64,000 nt of DNA from Tetracentron sinense (Eukaryota; Streptophyta; Magnoliopsida; Trochodendrales; Trochodendraceae), in NCBI GenBank assembly GCA_015143295.1, contig CM026570.1, positions 28,278,445 to 28,342,444 of the forward strand, given 5' to 3'. The first letter of the stretch is position 1, and each line of letters opens with the position of its first letter. Of this stretch, positions 36,228-47,599 are shown in pieces. Below the pieces are notes generated by a model. The model was given only the letters and a program-made list of their open reading frames with translations. It was not told where the DNA came from and ran no database searches. Position numbers and translations under genes: made by a program.

Positions 36228-36924
36228 TGTAGAGCCCCGGAATTTGAGTTCACTGTTCATGTGAATAGTGCCCTTACATGATGTGTGTAAAGGCCTAAGG
36301 CCTTCCTTGGTATTCCGGTTATTATGGTGAGTCAAGTGAGGGTTTAGTACATGTTTTGAGTCTTAAAGAGAGAGTATAAATATACTCTAAGTGGGTAAAA
36401 GAAAGGGGTATAAAATGCCCTAAGTGTTTAATGAGTTATAAGTGAATAGTGCGGTGAATAGTGCTAGTGCACAAGGCATAAAGAGGCCAAGGCATATCAT
36501 GCATGTCGGTGTGAATTTAAGGATCACTGAGGTGGGTTAGAAACCTATGAGAACAAGTTATGAGGTGTGAGTGGGGTTTTAGAACCGAGGGAAAAGAGTG
36601 TGAAAGCACTCAAAGTGTTCTAGGTGGTGAAGAGGCAAGTTTTGACATTTCCCTCAAATTCAAGAAGCTCTAGTTTGATCACCGATGATCGGAATTGAGT
36701 GATTCTTGAATTTTTGGAAAGGTATTGAAACCCTCTTCAAGGTTCATGTTGATCATTTTCCCTGATTTTTAGTCGGGATTGAGTCAAAAGTCTGATTTCC
36801 AAAGTCGGGACTGTTGAAAATCTGGGCTGTCGAAACCCATTTACAGACCAGTCAGCTTTGGAGCCATTTTTGGTAAATTAAAACTCAAAATTTGGAGTTA
36901 TACAAAACATAAACGTTGTTCCCC

Positions 36925-37130
36925 TTTGAAAGAAAAATCCAACGCAAGTTGAATCGTCAAAATCGGACCACCGAGTCAAACGTTATGGCCAATTTACCGA
37001 AAGGCGTTTTTACAGAAAAACTCGCTCGAGCGAGATCCAAACCCGCTCGAGCGAGATAGACCAAAACTGAATTTTTAAGTCCCCGGAGCAACCCGCTTGA
37101 GCGAGATGGAAGCCCGCTCGAGCGAGATCA
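36925..37130 (+). promoter_or_regulatory. Conserved LTR block plus CTCGCTCGAGCGAGAT array
   Basis: Block AACGCAAGTTGAATCGTC at about 36941-36958. Four words of the type CCCGCTCGAGCGAGAT follow at 37018-37125, and TATAAATA at 37173. CTCGCTCGAGCGAG is a perfect palindrome. Confidence 0.7.
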
Positions 37131-37172
37131 ACTAGAAATGTTTTTTTTAGGATTTTTCTCAACCCAAACACC

Positions 37173-37180
37173 TATAAATA
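37173..37180 (+). promoter_or_regulatory. TATA box of solo LTR
   Basis: TATAAATA in CACCTATAAATACCCC, about 50 bp after the word array. Confidence 0.7.
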
Positions 37181-37464
37181 CCCCATTTTCGAGGGACCAA
37201 GATTTATAACACCTAGAGAAGAGTATTTTGAGAGAAAAAGGAGGAAACTTAGGTTTCCAAAAAGGGGGCTTTGTGGTAGATCAAAGAGGAACTCGAATCA
37301 TCACTCCACAAGCTTGGGATTCATGTTTACAAGCTTTCTCAACCTCGGATCTCATCCTCACACGCCATTGGAACTTGGATCTTCATCCACAAGCTTGAGT
37401 TTCACTTCTACAACCTTCCTCAAGCTTCTTCAAGTATTGAATCAAAGGGATTTCATCCCAAAAG

Positions 37465-38798
37465 GTAGATACACTCTACGAGGTTCTAATTTCATAAACC
37501 ATTATTGATAAATATGATTTTCTTGACAAATATAGGCATAGATGACCTTATACTTGTGTAAATCAACTTTCCTAGCCATTGATTTCATGGATCCCTTTCT
37601 ATATCAAGATAAAATCCTATGAATGATGATGTGAGTTAAATGTGATAATGCTATGCTTTCAACCAACAAATAAAAGATGTTAATCATTGAGATGTTTTAT
37701 ATGTTAGTATCCAAATATGAAAAGCATGTTAAAAGCCACAAGTTTTGGGGAAAAACAAGTAGAAAAACCTTATTTTCAATGTGTTTGGAATGATATGATG
37801 ATATTGTATATGGATTATTGTGATGGGTGAATTATGTTTAAGTATTGGACATCTGACTATACGTAAAGTGTTTCCTTTGATGTCTACGATGTTATATCAC
37901 AATTGCTACACGGACACATATGCATATGCATGATCGAGTTTTCTATATTATGGGTATCCAAAGGAAGAAATACATGTATATAAGATACAATACAAGAATA
38001 CGAAGAAGAAGAATATAAGATGCAAATGAACCACATGAAAAGTATAAAATGCAAATAAACCAAATGAACAGTACAAGAAGCAAAAGAAATATAAGAAAAG
38101 TAGAAGAAGTAAAAGATGTATACGAAAAGTATAAGAAGCACAAGATACATACGGATAGTACAAGAAGCACAAGATGTATATGGAAAGTACAAGAAGTACA
38201 AGATGTTACAAGAAATATAAGAAGATGGAAAGTATACGGAAAAAGCTGATGGGGATGCGACGATAGCAGGCTGCCTGAAAGGGAAAGGGATACTGGCATC
38301 GGACTCCAATGATAGCAGGCCGCTCGGAAGGGAGATGGATTCTGGTCGTCTACCCCGAAGGTAGCCGAAGGTGAGGAGAACATTAGGCCACCCAGCTTAC
38401 GTGGGTACGGGTACTAGTTGTCCGACTCCGGAGGTAGCAAATGATGAATACCAAGGTATTTTAAATACCCATATAGCATAATAAAAGATAAAAGCCAAGG
38501 TATTTTAAATACCCGTATATGCAAAGGTACAAGATGATAAAAGATGACAAGAAGATGTTTTTGACAAAAGATGATAAGAAGATGTAAAAGACAAAAGATG
38601 ATAAAAAGATGTTTTCTGATAGTATTTTCCGAGATATATGCACATGATATGATTTTGTTTTCCTCGCTCTGATTTCAGGAATGTATGTGAGATGATTAAA
38701 CTGTGATATGTATGCTATATTCTTGTTTATGATATTACGATCTAGTGGTTTGTATACGCTGAGTATTCCATGCTCAGCCATACATATTATGTCAGCAG
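37465..38798 (+). other. Possible LTR leader intron (low confidence)
   Basis: CCCAAAAG|GTAGATAC and TATGTCAGCAG|GT, 1334 nt apart. In this LTR only, an upstream ORF beginning at 37314 reaches the donor in phase 1, the same phase in which the microORF core is read after the acceptor. That makes a spliced reading possible. In the sister LTR at 19460 the same frame has a TAA just before the donor. Confidence 0.3.
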
Positions 38799-38887
38799 GT
38801 CCTATTAATGCACATACTCAGGAGCCGTGGGTCGAGGAGGAGTACATAGAGGAGGAGTCCACTCCTGCTGAGCTTCAGGAGCATTAG
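38789..38887 (+). CDS. LTR-encoded 32-aa acidic microprotein
   Basis: MSAGPINAHTQ, EPWVEEEYIEEE, ending STPAELQEH. Compared with the sister LTR at 19717-19872 the core EPWVEEEY is identical in protein, while codons for P, E and Y differ at third positions. Confidence 0.45.
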   Translation: MSAGPINAHTQEPWVEEEYIEEESTPAELQEH

Positions 38888-38953
38888 AGGTTGCTCGAGA
38901 GGTGGCCTCAGATTTGAGTGAAGAGAGAGAGAGACTTTTATATAAATTTTGTT

Positions 38954-38971
38954 GAGCGAGTATGTTCGTTC
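38954..38971 (+). other. LTR hairpin, GAGCGA/TCGTTC stem
   Basis: GAGCGA-GTATGT-TCGTTC; one pair is G-U in RNA. Equivalent to 19667-19684. Confidence 0.5.
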
Positions 38972-39079
38972 TTTATTTTGAGTTATGTATAAACTGAGAT
39001 ATAGTATGAATAGAAATTTTATAGTACGCTTCCGTCACCAGAGTATCCTAACTCGTAGGGGGTATTTTGGGTCGTGACA

Positions 39080-39960
39080 GATGCAAACACTGAACATAAT
39101 GTCAGGTCTACTTGCAGTAACATAGAAAAGACTTCCAATCATGCCTCTATATAGATTTTCATCAACTTTTTTACTTTTTTCATCTTTATCAAGTTTGGTT
39201 GATGGACTCATAGGAGTATCCATGATTTTAGTTTTCTCCATTCCAAACTTTTTGAGCAATTCTTTAGTATATTTAGCTTGATTAACAAATGTTACTTGTT
39301 TAGTTTGCTTAATTTGGAGTCCTATGAAGAATGTTAGCTCTCCCATCATACTCATTTCAAATCTTCTTGCAATGTTTTAGTAAACATTTTACATAGGGAT
39401 TCATTAGTTGATCCAAATATGATGTCATCAACATAGATTTGAATTAATTGCATATCACCATTTTTGGTCATTATAAATAAAGTTGTATCAATTTTTCCTC
39501 TTATGAATCCATTTTCAATTAGGAAGCTACTTAGCCTTTCATACCAAGCTCTTAGAACTTGTTTTAATCCATATAAGGCTTTTGTTAGCTTAAAGACATA
39601 ATTTAGAAATTTAGGATTTTCAAAGCAAGGGGTTGATTTTCATATACTTCTTCATTGATATAACCATTTAGAAATGCACTTTTTACATCAATTTAAAATA
39701 TTTTAAATTCCTTATGACTAGTAAATGCAAGTAGCATTCTTATAACTTCTAGTCTAGCAACCGGGGTAAAGGTTTCATCATAGTCTATGCCCTCCTCTTG
39801 GTTGTGACCTTGAGCTACTAGTCTTGATTTGTTTTTAATTACATTTCCATTTTCATCCTTTTTATTTCTAAAAATTCATTTTGTACCAATTATAAATTTA
39901 TCATTTGGTTTTTGTACTAGATCTCATACTTGGTTTCTTTCAAATTGGTTTAATTCTTCT
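39080..39960 (-). pseudogene. pol: Copia A pol: reverse transcriptase
   Basis: From right to left: a decayed KSAFLNGYINEEVY region, an intact catalytic box IYVDDIIFGSTNE near 39410-39450, then a -1 frameshift in GATTTGAAATG. After it come MSMMGELTFFIGLQIKQ, KYTKELLKKFGM, GSLFYVTASRPDIMFSV. The solo LTR follows at 39079. The frameshift is at the same codon as in element B. Confidence 0.85.
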
Positions 39961-41460
39961 TACATAGCCATGCCCCAAGATTCATATTCAATAACTTCTA
40001 AGGCATTTTTTGGTTCAATTTGACTTAGGAAAGTAAGGTTCATTAGATTTCTTCTTATTCTAACCCCTTGTTCCATATTATCAAGAATTAAGTCTTTATG
40101 ATGATCTTTTATAAGTTTCCAAACTTTGGGAAGTTGATATGATTCTTCATCTTCATTTTCTTCCTCATTATTTATTTCAATGGTTTTATCATTAGTTTCT
40201 TTATCAACTTGATTATCCTTATTTGTTTCATTGATTTCCAGAATAGATATTTGCTTAGGAAGATTTTCAATTTCATCATCAAATTCATTATTGATCTTGT
40301 TAAATGGATTTGATTCATCAAAGCCAACATAAATAGATTCTTCAATAGTTAAGGTTTTCTTGTTAAACACTTTATAAGTTTTACTGTTAATTGAATACCC
40401 AAGGAAGATTCCTTCTACAGATTTTGCATCAAACTTCTTAAGATGTTGTTTATCATTTAGTATGAAGCATTTACAACCAAACACTTTTAAAATAACTTAT
40501 GTTAGAAATTTTCCATTCCAAAGTTCATAGGGAGTTTTATTCAATTTATTTCTTATAACTCTATTGATTACGTAACATGAGGTATTAATGACTTCAGCCG
40601 AAAAATAGTTTGGTAGTTTGTTTTCATTTAGCATAGTTCTATCCATTTCTTGAAGAGATCTATTTTTTCTTTCTACTACTCCATTTTGTTGGGGAATTTT
40701 AGGAGCTGAAAATTATGGTTAAAACCATTTTCATCACAAAATGACTCAAGCTCTTTATTTTAAAACTCACCTCCTCTATCACTTTTTATATTGTTAATAA
40801 ACATAATTTTGTTGACATTTTGAACTTTTTGCAAAACTTTTAACTAAAGACGGTACTTCATTTTGGGGAAAGAAATAATACCAAGAGTATCTTGGATAAA
40901 TCATCCACAATCACAAAATGCATAAGTTTTCCCTATTAGGCAGCTATTCATTTGGGGCCAAAAGGGCCATATGCAGAGCTCTAAAGGTCTAGAAGTATAA
41001 ATGATTTCGTAGTTTTGAAAGAAGATGTATTGTTTTTCCAAGTTTGGCAGCATACAATTTTTCTATTATAAATTTAGTCAGAGGTAAGCCTTAACTAATT
41101 CATTTTTAGAAAGTTTAGAAAAAGATCCATACTAGAATGCCTTAGTCTCTTGTCATAACCAATTACTCATCAATAGTAGAAAAACATATCATATTTAGAT
41201 TGAAGTTCATCAAAATCTATAGGAACATTTTCAACTTGTATGAGCAATAAATATTGGTATTGAGATTATTTTATCTTAATCATGCAATGTTTGATTTAAA
41301 AGACACACGGAGCCCTTGATCAAAAGTTGGACTAATTAATAAGGTTAGCTTAAGGACCATCTACAAGCAACATATTTCAATAAAAGGTAGAGTTCTTTTT
41401 CCCAAGGGTACATTCAAATAATCTTCCCTTTAGTATTTCTCCAAAAAACATGCCACCTTC
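39960..41460 (-). pseudogene. pol: Copia A pol: integrase and IN-RT linker
   Basis: 39960-40484 is open: MFGCKCFILNDKQHLKKFD, GIFLGYS, then a long acidic linker and WKLIKDHHKDLILD. Just upstream (40630-40712) is the integrase motif IPQQNGVVERKNRSLQEM. Beyond 40720 the integrase core and the protease region are unreadable for long stretches because of many small deletions; an open piece at 41430-41675 is not a clean domain. Part of this decay may be sequence error (see the tandem duplication next to it). Confidence 0.75.
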
Positions 41461-41589
41461 CTTTGGGGTGAATTGATGTAAACAGCCTCTTGTTCTCGGT
41501 CATATGCCTGAGCATCCACTGTTAGAACCATTTGTCTTGGATGTTCTTGACTTGAAGAATACCTACACATCCAATTAACGAACTCCAAG

Positions 41590-42325
41590 ATATTGTCCCC
41601 CTGATACCAAACAGTTTTGGAGGAACCCAATTGATTTGGGTTAGTTTGAGAGGGATGAGTTCCTTGGGAACCCATTTCATTCTGGATCCTTTAAAACACA
41701 ATATCAATGTGGAAGACGGTGTTCCTTTTGTACCAATACTTCTTAAACTATTTTACATTGTTAAAAGGCAATGGGAGGTGGAATTGGATTGCGCCCTAGT
41801 TTGGTGAGAAAATTTGATAGTTTGGGTTTGAAGAGGATTGTAGCTACGTCCAAGCTTCTGCTTAAAAACACATAGTTGTTGGCCTAGAAGTTTTCTAAGT
41901 CTTTGGCCATTAGTAAATGTGAGATTATCTTAACTTTAGCTTTAAGATCTCACATTCACTCGATGAGGTGAGGAGAATTTTCAAATTCTTACTCTTTTAA
42001 TGTAGCTTCCTCATTCATCGTTCAATTCACTCTTTTCATTTTGTCAATTTTAACATTGAGTTAGTAAGAGTGTGGATTTCATGTTTGAAAGATTTGTTTA
42101 ATTTGCTATTCTACCAAATTCAATGTAAAGTCATCAAAGGCCTCTCTTATTTCATATAGGAAAGAGACTCATTTGGAGAAGAAGTTACTCATCCGGCATT
42201 GCCAGAGACACAAATTTGCCACCTCTTACATCATGGATTTATCACTTGTTCTTTGGATATTACTACTTGCCTTGAAGACATACTACAACAATCCATTCAA
42301 GTAACGCCCAAATATTTTTCCCCCC
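41590..42325 (-). repeat. Tandem duplication, copy 1 (indel-rich)
   Basis: Runs parallel to 42326-43010: CTGATACC at its left edge, then AACCCAATTGATTTG, TTGTTGGCCTAGAAG, GGCCATTAGTAAATGTGAG and CACAAATTTGCCACCTCTT in the same order. It differs mostly by single-base losses, many next to homopolymers. Contains the decayed gag C-terminal/protease region of element A. Confidence 0.75.
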
Positions 42326-43010
42326 CCCCTGATACCCAAACATTTGGATGGAACCCAAATTGATTTGTTGATTTTGGAGAATTAGTTCCCTTGGGAACCC
42401 ATTTCATTTCTTGATCCTTTACAACAATCATCAATTTTGGGAGAGGTGTTCCTTTTGGTACCCATACTTCTTACCTATTTACCATTGTAAAGGCAATGGA
42501 TGTGAATTGGATTGCTACTTAGTTTGGTGAAGAAATTTTGATAGTCTTGTTGTTTTGAAGAAGGATTGTAGCTAAGTCCAGCTTTGCTAAAAACACATAT
42601 TTGTTGGCCTAGAAGTCTTTCTAAGTTCTTTTGGCCATTAGTAAATGTGAGGATTAATCTTTAACTTTAGCTTTAAGCTCTTCACATTCACTAGATGAGT
42701 TATGAGGAGAATTTTCAAATTCTTTAATCTTTTAATGTAGTTCCTCATTCTCATCTTCTAATTCACTCTTTTCCTTTTGTAAATTTTCACATGAGTTAGT
42801 AAGAGTGTGGATTTCCTTTTTGAAAGATTTGTTTAATTTTGCTATTCTACCAAATTCAATGTAAAGCTCATCAAATGCCTCTCTTATTTCATCATATGAA
42901 AGAGAATCATTTGGAGAAGAAGTTACCTCATCCGCATTTGCCATGAGACACAAATTTGCCACCTCTTCATCACTGGATCTTCTCACTTGCTTCCTTCTGA
43001 ATCATCCCAA
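42326..43010 (-). repeat. Tandem duplication, copy 2
   Basis: Second, better preserved copy, starting after a 10-bp C run (42320-42329) with CTGATACCC. Its right part includes the open gag frame. Copy 1 lacks that frame because of indels. Confidence 0.75.
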
Positions 43011-43143
43011 GTAGCCACCATAGCTTTCTTCTTGAACCTTTGGCTCTTCTTGAGTTGAGGGTAGTCAGTCCTTATGTGGCCAGGCTTCTTGCACTCAACA
43101 GATGAGGGGCTCCTTGCTTGATCTTGCCTTGGATACCTCCTTT
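42732..43143 (-). pseudogene. gag: Copia A gag, C-terminal part
   Basis: From right to left: a basic region, VECKKPGHIRTDYPQLKK (a CCHC zinc knuckle in which at least one cysteine is lost, ending in Y instead of C), WDDSEGSK. After a frameshift come ANLCLMANADEV and a helical part (FGRIAKLNKSFKKEIHTL). These are typical of the SIRE-type gag C-terminus. It is cut at 43143 by CACTA-like sequence; the N-terminal gag is not in the window. Confidence 0.75.
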
Positions 43144-43191
43144 CACTACAAAAATAATGGTCTGTGGCGACGGATTTTTGCTGCACAGATA
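43144..43191 (+). mobile_element. CACTA (En/Spm-type) transposon terminus, 48 bp
   Basis: CACTACAAAAATAATGG followed by TCTGTGGCGACGGATTTTTG matches the form of plant CACTA termini (CACTACAAAAA plus GGCGACGG-type subterminal words). It interrupts element A gag and is itself interrupted after 48 bp by the LTR of element B. The rest presumably lies beyond the right end of element B. The 3-bp TSD cannot be tested. Confidence 0.55.
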
Positions 43192-44386
43192 TGGACCCTA
43201 GAGGGGGGGGTGAATAGGGTCAATGGTAGAATAAAAATTATTCATTTTAAATGCGAAAAATAAAAACTAAAAGGAATACAGCTAAGCACAAACTAGATAA
43301 AATAATTAAATGTGAAATACCCGTTATAAATATAGCCATTGGCAATAAAGAACTATTTTTCAAAATTTTTCTGAACTATCCAGTCGATTAGAGGAGCCTC
43401 CTAATCGATTGGATGGTTGCCTGATCGGCTGGAGTTTTGTTCTATCCAGTCGATTAGAGGAAGGAGTGATCAACTGGATGGACCATATAATCGACTGGAT
43501 GGTCATCCTGATTGCCTAGATGGACCATCTAATCGACTGGATGGTCATCCTGATCAGCTGGATAGACCAAAAAACCTTCAAATTTTTGGTTTTTCTCACT
43601 CTTAATGCTTTTGCTTTGACTTTAATGATTTTACATGTATTTCAAAGTCTTTAATTATGTTAGTAAAACATGATTAACAACTCATAATGATCTTTTGAAT
43701 GATCTAAAATGGATTAGCAAAGAGAATCAACCCGATCAGTACATGCAGACAAATTTTGAAAAAATTTGTTCTATCCAGTCGATCACAGGGCATGCCTGAT
43801 CGACTGGATGGTCTTCCTAATCGGCTGGATGGCCTATCTGATCGACTGGATAGGCTAATTTAGTCTGCAGAATCCATTTTCAAAACCTTTTAAGATATGA
43901 TTTGAATCCAAGGTTTTGTACTTAACCTTTATGAGTATGACGATCATGTTTTAATGTACTTAAACATATTTTTAAGGGACCTATGGTCAAACTAAGGTAT
44001 TTTGAGCTTTTTCTCCAAATCAACCACTTGAGGATGTTTTACAAGAAATCCTAGATAGATTACTTACTACATAGACTAAGACCTTGATGGAGATGATCTT
44101 TGTGCTTCAATAGTCTTCAGTAGTAGGGTCTTCAAGACAATCTTCCAAAATCCTTTTTGTAGATAGTTGAACATCTTCTTGAAGCTTTGATTTGGAATTT
44201 TCATCTTGTCTTGACTTGGTCTTTTCATTGAAAGTTCTTGAATATGCTTGAAATCCCTTTTTTAATTCATGAATGCTGTAAAATAAATTGCTCATGGAAG
44301 ATATTAGTATTACAAGATTCATTTCATTATTTATGTCATCATTAAAACTAATTGAGGGTCATATGGTTGTAACTTTAAGGCTAACA
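43192..44386 (-). repeat. 3' LTR of copia element B
   Basis: 1195 bp, TGGACCCTAGAGG on the left and AAGGCTAACA on the right, next to the PPT. Holds an ATCGACTGGATGG word array at 43379-43565 and 43774-43851. Confidence 0.85.
43379..43851 (-). promoter_or_regulatory. ATCCAGTCGACTGGAT-type word array in copia B LTR
   Basis: Half-words ATCCAGTCGATTAGA, AATCGACTGGATGGTC and GATCGGCTGGATGG recur about a dozen times in two clusters. They compose a palindrome ATCCAGTCGACTGGAT. The same words occur in the pol-env spacer of the same element (49661-49875). Confidence 0.6.
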
Positions 44387-44402
44387 GTCTCCCCCTTTTT
44401 GA
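44387..44402 (-). other. Polypurine tract of copia B
   Basis: The minus strand reads AAAAAGGGGGAGAC directly before the LTR start TGTTAGCC. Confidence 0.85.
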
Positions 44403-44806
44403 TGATGACACACATAATGGAATGAAATGGGTGACTCCCCCTCAACAGATACTTTTCATAAAAGATATGAGGAGAGATCCCCCTAAGCAAGTGCATATAA
44501 GAAAAAAATTATTAAGTTGAAACCAAAAAAATTTCCACAAGGATTCTAAAGAATTTTCTATTTAATACCAAGAAAAGTTCCATAAGAGAATTTATTTTAA
44601 TTTTAAGAATCAAGAGAAGTTCCATGATATTAAGAATTTAATTCAAGTAATATAGCAAAAAAATCTCATGTATTTCATATGTTTTCATTCAAAAAACATC
44701 AATACATACACAATCATAAAAAGAATCAAGTTTCTATTACATTTCATTTGTATTCTCTCCCTTGTCAACATAAAAAAAAACATACAAGAACAAGAAAACA
44801 CATAAG

Positions 44807-45817
44807 CTACAGTCCATCCTTATTTTGTTTCTTGATAAAACCAGCAACCTTGGAAAAAATGTCTTCGGGAGGAGCTACATCTTCAGGAGCTGGAGTCTTG
44901 GGTTCTTCTTCACTAGAGGTGAGAGCTTGGGGCTCATCAGGAGAGTTGGAAGATAAGGACTGAGCTGAGTCTTCATCAGAAGAGGGAAGTGAGATGATAG
45001 GATCATCCTTGGGCTGACCCCTTTTGGAAGGTGTTTGCTTCATTGGCCTCTTGCCTTTTGAGAGGGAAGGGGCTAAAGTAGAGGGCTAAGAAGAAGGGGC
45101 TCCAGAAGCCAAACTGAAGAGAAAGTTGTTGATCTTTTTCAGCTCATCAATGGCTCTTAGAGTAATGGTGGCTGACAGAGAGTCATGCTCAGCCATGTCC
45201 AATAGCAGTTTCCCATTAGTCTTCAATTGAAGTGCTGAAGAGTCCACTTGGCCTTGAATTACTTTTGTTACTTTGTTCAACTTGATAAATTCCTCCATTT
45301 GATCTCCTTCCATCCTATGGAGCAAATATGTCACTGTATCCACTCTATCTTTAGTGACAGAATAGTCTATGTTTACAGTTCCCAAGACTGAATAGGCTGC
45401 ATCTATTCTTTCCTTCATGTCTTTATGCGCAACAACAATGGAGGCTTCAGTCAAGGTCATCCTTTCCCTTATTTCAGCTCTGAAGTCAGCTGAGGATCCC
45501 TCTAGATAAGCCAGTCTGTCTCTGATCTCTGTCTGCAATCTAGTGGCTTGGGCCTTTTGGTTCTCCAACTTTTCTCTTACTTCAGCTTGGAAGCTCAACA
45601 TTCCAGTGCTAAGGGAGTCCAATTTTCCCATCAAGAGACTGAGAACATCATCAAAAAAAGAGGGTCTAAATGGGTGCTCAGGGTTAGTAGAAGAACTACC
45701 AACCTCAAAATGAGGAGTGGGGGCTCTAAGTGGAGAAGAGGGAGGAGAGAAAGCTGCTCTAACATGAGATGGAGAAAGGAGGGGCTGATCAAGAGGTGGA
45801 TCAGTAGAAGGATCAGA
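44807..45817 (-). pseudogene. Copia B env-like ORF, C-terminal part
   Basis: From the solo LTR leftward: a P/S-rich linker (LLSPSHVRAAFSPPSSP), HPFRPSFFDDVLS, then a 180-codon open stretch (45086-45634) that looks coiled coil throughout (FQAEVREKLENQKAQATRL, FIKLNKVTKVIQGQVDSS). After one stop, an acidic S/E/P-rich tail ends EDIFSKVAGFIKKQNKDGL. No membrane segment is visible. Best preserved env-like region in the window, but split by the solo LTR. 44403-44806 holds no recognisable gene. Confidence 0.72.
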
Positions 45818-46028
45818 TGTCGCGACCCAAAATCCCCCCTAGGAGTTAGGAGACTTTTGGCTCGTGACCGCCATGTCATACCATCCTGTCATGACACATA
45901 AGGCGAACATACCATCCTGCAAGAGCATACCAGACATACTAAAAAGTGAACCTAAAATTTCTTTATAACATAAACCTACGATTTGCATTCCAAGTCCGAA
46001 CCAACCGATTATACAAAATATAAAGTCT

Positions 46029-46049
46029 AAAGTGGACATTCCCCACTTT
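46029..46049 (-). other. LTR hairpin, AAAGTGG/CCACTTT stem
   Basis: AAAGTGG-ACATTCC-CCACTTT, a 7-bp perfect stem; loop GGAATGT in LTR sense. Confidence 0.55.
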
Positions 46050-46079
46050 CAAAATACACAACCTTCTCCCTCACATCAC

Positions 46080-46298
46080 TCAATAATAGTCTAGATAAAG
46101 CCTCCTATCTAGAGATCCATCATCCTGGTGATGATCCATGGCAGGCTCCGGCTCGTAGTACTCCTCTTCTATCCAAGGCTCAGGAGCATGCACATCCAGT
46201 AAACCTACCGAAGTCAACAATTCGGCTGAGCATGGAATACTCAGTGTATACAAACTACTAAATAGTAGTACTATAAACATTAATGATAGCATATGCAT
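46080..46298 (-). CDS. LTR-encoded 72-aa ORF with EPWIEEEYYE core
   Basis: Hydrophobic start (MFIVLLFSSLYTLSIPCSA), then LLTSVGLLDVHAP, EPWIEEEYYEPEP and ending LYLDYY. The MSAG methionine is replaced by threonine (LTSVG), so only the upstream ATG or a spliced start can be used. Core is homologous to the other LTR microORFs. Confidence 0.4.
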   Translation of the reverse strand: MHMLSLMFIVLLFSSLYTLSIPCSAELLTSVGLLDVHAPEPWIEEEYYEPEPAMDHHQDDGSLDRRLYLDYY

Positions 46299-46464
46299 AC
46301 ATCAGAGCAAAATAGGCGAAAGCAAAGCGAAGTAAGCATATAACTTAGAGCAGTTCATAAAACAGATGACATGTGAGCATTTCTTTATGGGGCACATATC
46401 GTCGAGCATTTCACTAGGCATATAATTTGAACCATAACAAACCCGATACTTAGAGTGATTCGCA

Positions 46465-46830
46465 AAACCGATAACAAAGCGATACTTTACAAGTAAGGAG
46501 GTAAATTCCCTTGAGTTCAAAACAAAGCGATACTTTACAAGCAAGGAGGTAGACTCCCTTGAGTTCTAAACAAAGCGATACTTTACAAGCAAGGAGGCGA
46601 ACTCCCTTGAGTTCATCACAAAGCGATACTTTACAAGCAAGGAGGTAAACTCCCTTGAGTCAAAACAAAGCGATACTTTACAAGCAAGGAGGTAGAGTCC
46701 CTTGAGTTCTAAATAAAGCGATACTTTACAAGCAAGGAGGTAGACTCCCTTGAGTTCAAAACAAAGCGATACTTTACAAGCAAGGAGGTAAACTCCCTTG
46801 GGTCAAAACAAAGTGATACTTTACAAGCAA
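46465..46830 (-). repeat. Tandem repeat, about 46 bp x 8
   Basis: Units of CAAAGCGATACTTTACAAGC, AAGGAGGTAAACTCCC, TTGAGTTCAAAA with small variations (GTAGACTCCC, GCGAACTCCC). Located in the leader part of the solo LTR. Other LTRs carry different tandem repeats at the same place (54947-55205, 62358-62615). Confidence 0.85.
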
Positions 46831-47599
46831 GGCCTAAGCCCTTGAATCCAAATCCATTCTTTGAGCAAAGCAAAGCCTTGAGAAAAACCTTTTTTGAGCA
46901 AAACAATACTTGAGCATACCCTTTTGAGCAAAACCATACTTTGAGAAAAACCCATGCTTTGAAAAAATCCCTCTTGGTCAAAAGCATCCTTTCTTAGCAA
47001 AATCCATACCTTAATCAAAACTATTCTTTGAGTTACAACCATTCTTTGAGTTCATGTATCCTTATGAGCAATTCAATAACCATAGAAACCTTTAAACTTA
47101 ATATTAAAACCAATACCATTCACGAATACAATTCAATTTCTACTATTCATTAACAATTCATAGCAAAATGATTTAGTCGAGTGTATCTACTTGAACTGAA
47201 AGTTTTTACACTTCTATGGAACAAGAATCAAGCTTGAGGAAGTTTGGTTGAAGCTTTGAGAAAGCTAGAAAATCTGAAATCCCTTTTCCAAGGACACTAA
47301 TAGAATTTTCCCTGGAAAATTCTAAACTTAAGAATCACTTTGGGGATGAAATCCAAACTTAGAACACCAAGGAAGCAAGAAGGACTCTTCCTTTGGTGGA
47401 AAATATGAACTCAAGAACACCCAATAACTACCTTAGCTTCCTTCTTCTTCTTCTCTTTCAATCTCTCAAACAATCCAAGCTTAGGATTTATAAACCCTAA
47501 GACATGAATCTAGGGTCCTATTTATAGCCTAAAGGTTGGCAAAATATCCCAAAATATCTCCCAAGGTCAGTGGAAAAGTTTTGGACGTTTTCACCATTG

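Larger units (their letters stand above)
36228..39079 (+). mobile_element. Solo LTR (gypsy type) inside copia A pol
   Basis: TGTAGAGCCCCGG to GGGTCGTGACA, 2852 bp. Flanks GATGT and GATGC differ by one transition; the uninterrupted copia text supports GATGC as the original. Same backbone as the solo LTR at 19460-22468 but opposite orientation. The promoter word is CTCGCTCGAGCGAG instead of CTACGATCGATCGTAG. TATAAATA at 37173-37180. It splits the RT/RNase H coding region. Confidence 0.93.
28601..43143 (-). mobile_element. Copia element A (SIRE/Maximus-like), partial, with two nested solo LTRs
   Basis: Minus-strand order from right to left: gag zinc-knuckle region (to 43143), integrase, RT, RNase H, spacer, env-like ORF, PPT, 3' LTR (28601-30004). 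The gag start, PBS and 5' LTR are not in the window because the element is broken at 43143 by CACTA-type DNA and then element B. The ACCCTAAAGGGGGGGTGAATAGGG phrase near the LTR edge and an env-like ORF after pol are characteristic of the SIRE/Maximus copia lineage (inference). Coding regions carry many frameshifts. The left flank is AGTAA; the matching TSD cannot be checked. Confidence 0.85.

Noticed and set aside
37884..38383. Minus-strand ORFs rich in F, S, Y and L (also 20270-20722 on plus)
   Set aside because: Antisense of a low-complexity pyrimidine/purine-rich LTR stretch (CTTGTACTTTT-type units), producing artificial hydrophobic frames.
43379..43851. Regularly spaced repeats that could suggest a CRISPR-like array
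   Set aside because: Words are degenerate, spacing is irregular, and the context is a plant retrotransposon LTR without cas genes.
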